Below, in pieces: positions 14,089 to 17,971 of a stretch of 17,971 bases of DNA. Both the position numbers and the translations under genes were made by a program. The stretch lies in assembly GCA_025934635.1 (NCBI GenBank), contig JAICWX010000179.1, positions 1 through 17,971 of the forward strand, written 5' to 3'. Each line of letters opens with the position of its first letter. Within the stretch, counting starts at the first letter, position 1. A model generated the notes under the pieces. It had not been told where the DNA came from and ran no database searches. It saw only the letters and a list, made by a program, of their open reading frames with translations. This DNA is from Streptosporangiaceae bacterium (lineage in GTDB: Bacteria; Actinomycetota; Actinomycetes; Streptosporangiales; Streptosporangiaceae).

Positions 14089-14708
14089 GACGGCGTCACC
14101 GCCGCCCGTTCGGCCTGATAGTCCACCTGGAGCAGGCGGTAACCGCTCCGCGCGGCCAGCCGGGTCACCGGCCAGCCCTGCCCGGACAGCCAGCGGTGCA
14201 GCGAGTCGGCGCCGAGGTTTCGGCCGATGACCAGGTACGCGCGGCCGGCCGGGGCCAGCCGGCCGAGCCAGCCGGCCAGCAGGGCGTGCAGCGCGTCCTT
14301 GCCGATCCGGACCGGCGGGTTGGACCATATCGCGTCGAGCCGGGCCGGGACGGCCGCGTCGCCGGGGGAGGCGCAGCGCACGTTGGCCAGGCCCGCCGCC
14401 TGCGCGTTGCGCGCGCACAGCCCGAGCGCCCGCTCGTTGACGTCGACTCCCCAGACGGCGGCGCCCGGCGCGCGGGCGGCCAGCACGCAGGCGACCGGGC
14501 CGTAGCCGCAGCCCAGGTCGAGCAGGTCGCCGGAGGCCGGCGGCGCGGGGGACTCCTCGAGCAGCAGGCGGGTGCCCGGGTCGAGCCGGCCGGGGGAGAA
14601 GACCCCGGCGTCGGTGGCCAGCTCCAGGTACACGTCGGGCAGGATCACCCGGACCCGGCCGGGCCGGTGCGCCGCGGCCGGCCGGGGCGAGAAGTAATGG
14701 TCGCTCAC
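14085..14708 (-). CDS. class I SAM methyltransferase, RsmC-like (methyltransferase small domain)
   Basis: This 207-aa protein has the MTS domain of RsmC/RlmG-type N2-guanine methyltransferases. It starts with SDHYFSPRP, a typical opening of actinobacterial homologues. The SAM-binding motif I is LLDLGCGYGPVACVLA at residues 62-77, the acidic end of strand 2 is VDVNERAL (89-96), and the catalytic motif IV is SNPPVRIGK at 129-137 (NPPxR is typical of guanine N2-methylation). It lacks the N-terminal pseudo-domain of E. coli RsmC, as most single-domain relatives do. The GTG at 14708 overlaps the DUF3817 gene's stop by 4 nt, and its own stop overlaps the SpoU-type gene. The likely target is 16S rRNA guanine, but this is inferred. 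Confidence 0.87.
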   Translation of the reverse strand: MSDHYFSPRPAAAHRPGRVRVILPDVYLELATDAGVFSPGRLDPGTRLLLEESPAPPASGDLLDLGCGYGPVACVLAARAPGAAVWGVDVNERALGLCARNAQAAGLANVRCASPGDAAVPARLDAIWSNPPVRIGKDALHALLAGWLGRLAPAGRAYLVIGRNLGADSLHRWLSGQGWPVTRLAARSGYRLLQVDYQAERAAVTPS

Positions 14709-15040
14709 CGGCCGACCGGGGCGGCGGGCCGGGCCTCGCCGGCCAGCGCCGGGCGGATGAACCGCCGGCTGACCCACCGCTCGACGATGAACGTCATGAC
14801 CGGGACCGTCCCGGCCAGCAGCATGACCACGGTCGGCCCGGTCGCCAGCTTCAGCCGGCGGGCCAGCAGCCAGGCGAAGACCAGGTAGACGATGTACAAG
14901 ATGCCGTGCACCACGCCGACGTCGTTGGCCACCGCCGGGTGCCCCGCCACCTGCAGCGGGATGCCGGCGAAGCACAGCACCACCAGCACCACGCCGGTCA
15001 CGTAGGCCATCACCCGGTACCGCAGCACCGCCGCTTCCAC
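14705..15040 (-). CDS. DUF3817 integral membrane protein
   Basis: This 111-aa protein has three membrane segments, roughly residues 10-28 (VMAYVTGVVLVVLCFAGI), 43-62 (VVHGILYIVYLVFAWLLARR) and 68-88 (PTVVMLLAGTVPVMTFIVER). The G-V-V-H-G-x-L-Y-x-V-Y pattern in the second helix and the final ERWVSRR are characteristic of DUF3817, common in actinobacteria and of unknown function. The GTG at 15040 has GGAGA 6 nt upstream. It is the first gene of a tightly overlapping three-gene set with two RNA methyltransferases, although no functional link is known. The only neighbour upstream on the same strand is another small membrane protein, 31 nt away. Confidence 0.85.
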   Translation of the reverse strand: MEAAVLRYRVMAYVTGVVLVVLCFAGIPLQVAGHPAVANDVGVVHGILYIVYLVFAWLLARRLKLATGPTVVMLLAGTVPVMTFIVERWVSRRFIRPALAGEARPAAPVGR

Positions 15041-15071
15041 TTGGTTCTCCTATCGAAGTCCGTGCCGCCGG

Positions 15072-15554
15072 CTACCGCCGGCCGCGGTCCTTAACCTCGG
15101 CGTTGAGGCGCGTGAGGTAGGCGTTGTACGCGCTGAGCTCCTCGTCCTCGTCCTCGTCCTCGCCGGGCGGGCCGGACTGCACCACGCTGGCCTGCACCGT
15201 ACCGGTGACGCCGGCGGGCAGCCTCGCCGCCTCGGCGGCAACCGCCCGCGGATCGGGCACCTGGCCGCGCCTGATCCGGAACTCATCCCGGATCGTCTTG
15301 GCCCAGAAGACCACGGCGAAGCCCGCGAACAGCGGCCACTCGAAGGTGTACGCCCAGCTCAGCGCGTTGCCGGCCAGCGCGCGGTGGAGCTGCCAGTCGC
15401 CCATCCATCCCATGCCCCAGAACGTGACCACCATGAGCACGTGCCAGCCGAGCCAGCGGGGCCGCACGAGGAAACGCCACACGGGCCCCGCCGGCGCCTG
15501 GGCCTGAGCCGGCGTCCCGGTGACGGCGTCGTCGCCGTAGCCCGCGTTCTCCAT
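15072..15554 (-). CDS. two-TM membrane protein with SURF1-like first helix
   Basis: This 160-aa protein has two predicted membrane segments, about residues 36-54 (LGWHVLMVVTFWGMGWMGDWQLHR) and 70-88 (TFEWPLFAGFAVVFWAKTI), a positively charged loop and a soluble C-terminal tail with an acidic run (EDEDEDEE). The pattern FLVRPRWLGWH followed by a helix ending in G-x-WQLHR recalls the N-terminal helix of SURF1 proteins (RPRWL to G-x-WQLxR), but the SURF1 extracytoplasmic domain is absent. I cannot name the family with confidence. TACCCT lies 6 nt before the ATG, fitting a leaderless start. It shares a 36-bp divergent spacer with the gene at 15591 and precedes the DUF3817/methyltransferase set. 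Confidence 0.78.
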   Translation of the reverse strand: MENAGYGDDAVTGTPAQAQAPAGPVWRFLVRPRWLGWHVLMVVTFWGMGWMGDWQLHRALAGNALSWAYTFEWPLFAGFAVVFWAKTIRDEFRIRRGQVPDPRAVAAEAARLPAGVTGTVQASVVQSGPPGEDEDEDEELSAYNAYLTRLNAEVKDRGRR

Positions 15555-15560
15555 GCCGCC

Positions 15561-15584
15561 AGGGTAGCGCCGGCCGTGGATAAT
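15561..15584. promoter_or_regulatory. back-to-back leaderless-type -10 elements in a 36-bp divergent spacer
   Basis: On the - strand TACCCT (15566-15561) ends 6 nt before the ATG at 15554. On the + strand GATAAT (15579-15584) ends 6 nt before the ATG at 15591. Neither gene has a Shine-Dalgarno sequence. Both transcripts would begin at the start codon, and the two -35 regions must overlap the opposite promoter, implying mutually exclusive or shared control. Confidence 0.5.
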
Positions 15585-15590
15585 TCCCGC

Positions 15591-15902
15591 ATGGGTCTGC
15601 GCACCGGCTTCACCAGGCTAGCCAGCAGGCTGCCTGACCGGCTCGAGGAACTGCACGGTCCCTGGCAGGGCACGGTCGTGCTGCCGGTGCACCTGAGCTG
15701 GCACCAGCTCCGCGAGTTCGACGTGGCCCGGCAGGACCTTCGGCTGCTGCTGTACAGCATCGTGATCAGCCAGGGGCGGCGGAACGACGTGGCCCGCTTC
15801 CTCAACGCCCAGCGGCTGCGCGACGACTGGCCGCAGCTGGGCGGGCTGCTCAGCCGCCGGACGCGGCGGGCCTGCGAGCGCCGTCTCGGCCTGCCCCGCT
15901 GA
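15591..15902 (+). CDS. small hypothetical protein (103 aa)
   Basis: This is a basic, mostly helical cytoplasmic protein. Its parts are LRTGFTRLASRLPDRLEELHGPWQGTVVLPVHLSWHQLREFDVA, then DLRLLLYSIVISQGRRNDVARFLNAQRLRDDWPQL and an arginine-rich end. The VVLPVHLSW-to-RLLLYSIVI pattern looks like a conserved actinobacterial protein of unknown function, but I cannot name it. The ATG at 15591 is chosen because GATAAT lies 6 nt upstream (leaderless type) and because residues upstream in frame read as non-coding. It is followed after 81 nt by the kinase/PRPP synthetase pair on the same strand, though the kinase may have its own start signal. Confidence 0.65.
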   Translation: MGLRTGFTRLASRLPDRLEELHGPWQGTVVLPVHLSWHQLREFDVARQDLRLLLYSIVISQGRRNDVARFLNAQRLRDDWPQLGGLLSRRTRRACERRLGLPR

Positions 15903-15983
15903 CGGCGTCAGAAGGCACGCGGGCGGCCCCCCGCACGGGCACCCCTGGCACCGGCCCCGGGCCGCATATGCCAGGCTGATGAC

Positions 15984-16673
15984 ATGCGCAAATACGTGAT
16001 CATGGGCGTACAGGGCAGCGGCAAGGGGACGCAGAGCCAGATGCTGGCCGCGGACCTGGATCTCGTCCACATCGGGGTGGGCGACATCTTCCGCTGGAAC
16101 GTGCAGAACCACACCAAACTGGGCGCCCAGGTCCGGCGCACCATGGCGACCGGGGAACTGGTGGGGGACGACATGGTGGAGTCCGTGGTCAGGGACCGGC
16201 TCGACCAGCACGACTGGAACTTCGGCTTCATCATCGACGGGTTCCCGCGGAGCCCGCGGCAGGCGGAGTTCTTCCTGGAAAGCTATGACATCGACGGCGT
16301 CATCCACCTCGACCTGCCCGATTCCGAGGTAAGGCGCCGGGTGCTCAACCGCCGGCTGTGCAAGGACTGCGGGATGGACTACCACCTCATCGACTCGAGC
16401 CCGAAGGTGGCCGGCCAGTGCGACTCGTGCGGCGGCGAGCTGGTCACCAGGGAAGACGACACCGAGGAGGCGCTGGCGGTCCGGCTGCGGGAATACCACG
16501 AGCAGATCAACCCGGTCCTGGAGATCTTCCGCCGCAAGGAATACGTCATCACGGTGGACGCGCGGGAGGCCCCCGAGGTCGTCCAGGAGCAGATCAGGAA
16601 GGGTCTCGGGCTGCCGCCGTACCAGCCGGGCCAGCCCGGCCAGCGGAAAAACGGGGGCGCCGCCGGTGCGTGA
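15984..16673 (+). CDS. adenylate kinase-family nucleoside monophosphate kinase with zinc LID
   Basis: This 229-aa protein has the full adenylate kinase layout: P-loop GVQGSGKGT at residues 8-16, NMP-binding region with TGELVGDDM (56-64), the DGFPR block (85-89), a LID domain with four cysteines in the zinc arrangement (C126, C129, C146, C149), and the adenine-binding C-terminal helix. It should phosphorylate AMP with ATP. The usual adk gene of bacteria sits in the ribosomal protein operon, so this may be a second or specialised copy; the last ~20 residues are a Pro/Gly/Gln-rich tail beyond the family end. The ATG at 15984 has CAGGCT 6 nt upstream and no ribosome-binding site. Its stop overlaps the next gene's GTG by 8 nt, so kinase and PRPP synthetase-like enzyme are co-expressed. 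I leave the symbol blank for that reason. Confidence 0.85.
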   Translation: MRKYVIMGVQGSGKGTQSQMLAADLDLVHIGVGDIFRWNVQNHTKLGAQVRRTMATGELVGDDMVESVVRDRLDQHDWNFGFIIDGFPRSPRQAEFFLESYDIDGVIHLDLPDSEVRRRVLNRRLCKDCGMDYHLIDSSPKVAGQCDSCGGELVTREDDTEEALAVRLREYHEQINPVLEIFRRKEYVITVDAREAPEVVQEQIRKGLGLPPYQPGQPGQRKNGGAAGA

Positions 16674-17595
16674 GATCTCGGTCTTCGGCGGCACCTCGCA
16701 CCCGGCGCTGACCGCCGAGATCTGCGCGCACCTGGCCGTGCCGCAGCGCCCGGTGCTGGTCAAGCGGTTCGCCAACGACTGCCTGGAAGTCCAGCTGCAG
16801 TCCAACTGCCGGGAACGGGACGTGTACCTCATCCAGTCCCTGGTCCGGCCGGTGCAGGAGAACCTGGTCGAGCTGCTGCTGATGGCGGACGCGGCCCGGG
16901 GCGCGTCCGCGGCCCGGGTGACGGCGGTGCTGCCGCACTACGCGTACGCCCGCTCCGATAAGAAGGACGCGCCGCGGATCTCCATCGGCGGCCGCCTGAT
17001 CGCCGACCTGCTGGTCACCGCCGGGGTCAACCGGGTGCTCACGCTGAACCTGCACTCACCGCAGGTGCACGGGTTCTTCTCGGTGCCGGTGGATCACCTG
17101 CACGCGCTGCGCGAGCTGGCCGGGCACTTCAGCCAGCGGGACCTGACCGACGCCGTCGTCGTCTCGCCCGACCTGGGCTACGCCAAGAGCGCCGCGGCGT
17201 TCGCCCGGCGGCTCGGCCTGCCGGTGGCCGCGGGCGCGAAGGAGCGGATCAGCGACTCCGAGGTGCGGATCACCGCCATCATCGGCGACGTGGCCGGCCG
17301 GGACGTGATCGTCCTGGACGACGAGATCTCCCGCGGCACCACCGTGTTCGAGCTGCTCGACCGGCTGCGCGAGCAGGGGGCGCGGTCGGTGGCGGTGGCC
17401 TGCACGCACGGCCTGTTCGCCGACAACGCGCTGGACAAGCTGGCCGCCGCCGACGTGACCGAGATCGTCTGCACCAACACCGCGCCGCTGGAGGCCGAGC
17501 ACCCCAAGCTGACCGTCCTGTCGGTGGCCCCGGCGCTCGCCGAGGCCATCAGCAGGATCCACAACGGCGAGTCGGTCAGCTCCCTGTTCCACTGA
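16666..17595 (+). CDS. ribose-phosphate pyrophosphokinase (PRPP synthetase) family, divergent PRPP loop
   Basis: This 309-aa protein is a PRPP synthetase-family enzyme, expected to transfer pyrophosphate from ATP to ribose 5-phosphate. Conserved parts are FANDCLEVQLQ (residues 35-45), YARSDKKDAPR (94-104), NLHSPQVHGFF (128-138) and the C-terminal SVAPALAEAISRIHNGESVSSLF. The catalytic Lys and Arg of the flexible loop are kept as K192 and R194, in KER where KRR is usual. The PRPP loop reads DDEISRGTT (218-226) instead of DD-x-I-DT-x-GT: Asp is replaced by Ser (a change also known in archaeal enzymes), Thr by Arg, and the second Gly by Thr. This may alter substrate or activity. The GTG start overlaps the kinase stop by 8 nt. 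The 3' end overlaps the oligopeptidase gene by 20 nt. Confidence 0.85.
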   Translation: MREISVFGGTSHPALTAEICAHLAVPQRPVLVKRFANDCLEVQLQSNCRERDVYLIQSLVRPVQENLVELLLMADAARGASAARVTAVLPHYAYARSDKKDAPRISIGGRLIADLLVTAGVNRVLTLNLHSPQVHGFFSVPVDHLHALRELAGHFSQRDLTDAVVVSPDLGYAKSAAAFARRLGLPVAAGAKERISDSEVRITAIIGDVAGRDVIVLDDEISRGTTVFELLDRLREQGARSVAVACTHGLFADNALDKLAAADVTEIVCTNTAPLEAEHPKLTVLSVAPALAEAISRIHNGESVSSLFH

Positions 17596-17971
17596 GGCCG
17601 GCCGTCCGCACCGCCCAGGCCAGCACGAGGGCTTCCTCCAGCCAGGCGTCGTAGCGGCCGCTGCGGCCGCCGTGGCCCGCCTCCATCTCGGTCTTGAGCA
17701 GGAACGGGCCGCCCGTCGCGGTCGCGCGCAGCCGGGCGATCCACTTGGCCGGCTCGTGGTACGTCACCCGCGTGTCGTTCAGGCCGGCCAGCGCGAAGAC
17801 CGGCGGGTAGGCCTGACCGGTGACGTTCTCGTAGGGCGTGTACGACTTCATGTACGCGTAGACCTCGGGGTCGTGCAGCGGGTCGCCCCACTCCTCCCAC
17901 TCGGTCACGGTCAGCGGCAGCGACGGGTCCAGGATCGTGGTCAGCGCGTCGACGAACGGGACATGCGCCAC
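17576..17971 (-). CDS. ptrB: oligopeptidase B / prolyl oligopeptidase family S9 (partial, C-terminal part)
   Basis: These are the last ~131 residues of a serine peptidase of family S9A; the N-terminal propeller and the catalytic serine lie beyond the window end. VPFVDALTTILDPSLPLTVTEWEEWGDP, then SYTPYENV and YPPVFALAGLNDTRVTYHEPAKWIARLRA match oligopeptidase B. The catalytic Asp is in LNDTRV and the catalytic His is in EAGHGGRSGR. Oligopeptidase B cleaves after basic residues in short peptides in the cytoplasm. The frame is open to the window edge, so the start is not visible. The stop at 17576-17578 lies inside the PRPP synthetase-like gene's 3' end, a 20-nt convergent overlap. The subfamily call (B rather than prolyl oligopeptidase) rests on the PSLPLTVTEWEEWG segment. 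Confidence 0.9.
   Translation of the reverse strand: MAHVPFVDALTTILDPSLPLTVTEWEEWGDPLHDPEVYAYMKSYTPYENVTGQAYPPVFALAGLNDTRVTYHEPAKWIARLRATATGGPFLLKTEMEAGHGGRSGRYDAWLEEALVLAWAVRTAGLSGTGS

Noticed and set aside
14196..14888. A 230-aa + strand frame opposite the RsmC-like gene
   Set aside because: No motifs, shadow composition; the - strand frame has SAM and NPP motifs.
15138..15161. Short repeat of TCCTCG units
   Set aside because: It encodes the acidic EDEDEDEE run of the membrane protein, so it is explained by coding and is not a regulatory repeat.
1..17971. Mobile elements, CRISPR arrays, tRNA/rRNA genes
   Set aside because: No transposase or integrase signature, no regularly spaced repeats, and no tRNA-like T-loop with matching acceptor stem was found by eye.

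Overview
The window is very GC-rich, with strong G/C at third codon positions, frequent GTG starts and 4-nt stop/start overlaps. Together with RbpA (an actinobacterial RNA polymerase-binding protein), a Ppm1-type polyprenol-phosphate mannose synthase, a DUF3817 membrane protein and an AfsR-like XRE/NB-ARC/TPR regulator, this points to a high-GC actinomycete (Actinomycetota). I cannot place it to genus. The window is ordinary chromosome in style: no insertion sequence, CRISPR array, rRNA or tRNA was found.

Layout. (1) 1-1947, + strand: a translationally coupled lysine-catabolic operon, kamD (5' end outside the window), kamE and kal, i.e. adenosylcobalamin/PLP lysine 5,6-aminomutase plus 3-aminobutyryl-CoA ammonia-lyase. 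(2) 1970-6526: a class C beta-lactamase-like serine hydrolase; a decayed UGT-type glycosyltransferase remnant on the - strand, cut at both its N-terminus and its middle; a GNAT acetyltransferase; a divergent small protein resembling only the C-terminal domain of B12-dependent ribonucleotide reductase (NrdJ); an AlkZ-like winged-helix protein starting 5 nt after it; and a small unknown - strand gene. (3) 6558-7865, - strand: a PPOX/FMN split-barrel protein and a coupled pair, an 80-aa unknown plus a two-CBS-domain protein. (4) 7866-8768: about 900 bp without a convincing gene, holding tandem direct repeats, a dyad beside a sigma-70-like promoter, and stem-loops. (5) 8769-10917: ppm1 (+) and rbpA (-) converge on a hairpin terminator; rbpA has a perfect sigma-R-type promoter; a glycerophosphodiester phosphodiesterase lies upstream of it. 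(6) 11035-13527: a large STAND regulator divergent from the phosphodiesterase gene. (7) 13531-15554, - strand: a 2-TM membrane protein, then a tightly overlapping DUF3817 / RsmC-like methyltransferase / SpoU methyltransferase operon. (8) 15591-17971: a small unknown gene, an adenylate-kinase-family enzyme coupled to a divergent PRPP synthetase-family enzyme, and the 3' end of an oligopeptidase B gene on the - strand.

Recurring themes: gene coupling by 4-8 nt overlaps (kamD/kamE/kal; 80-aa/CBS; DUF3817/rsmC-like/spoU-like; kinase/PRPP synthetase), convergent genes that touch or overlap at their 3' ends, and several starts with a -10-like hexamer 6-7 nt upstream and no Shine-Dalgarno, suggesting leaderless transcripts. 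The points most worth follow-up are the kinase/PRPP synthetase pair with an altered PRPP loop, the stand-alone NrdJ-tail protein beside an AlkZ-like protein, and the gene-free 7.9-8.8 kb region with its orphan regulated promoter.
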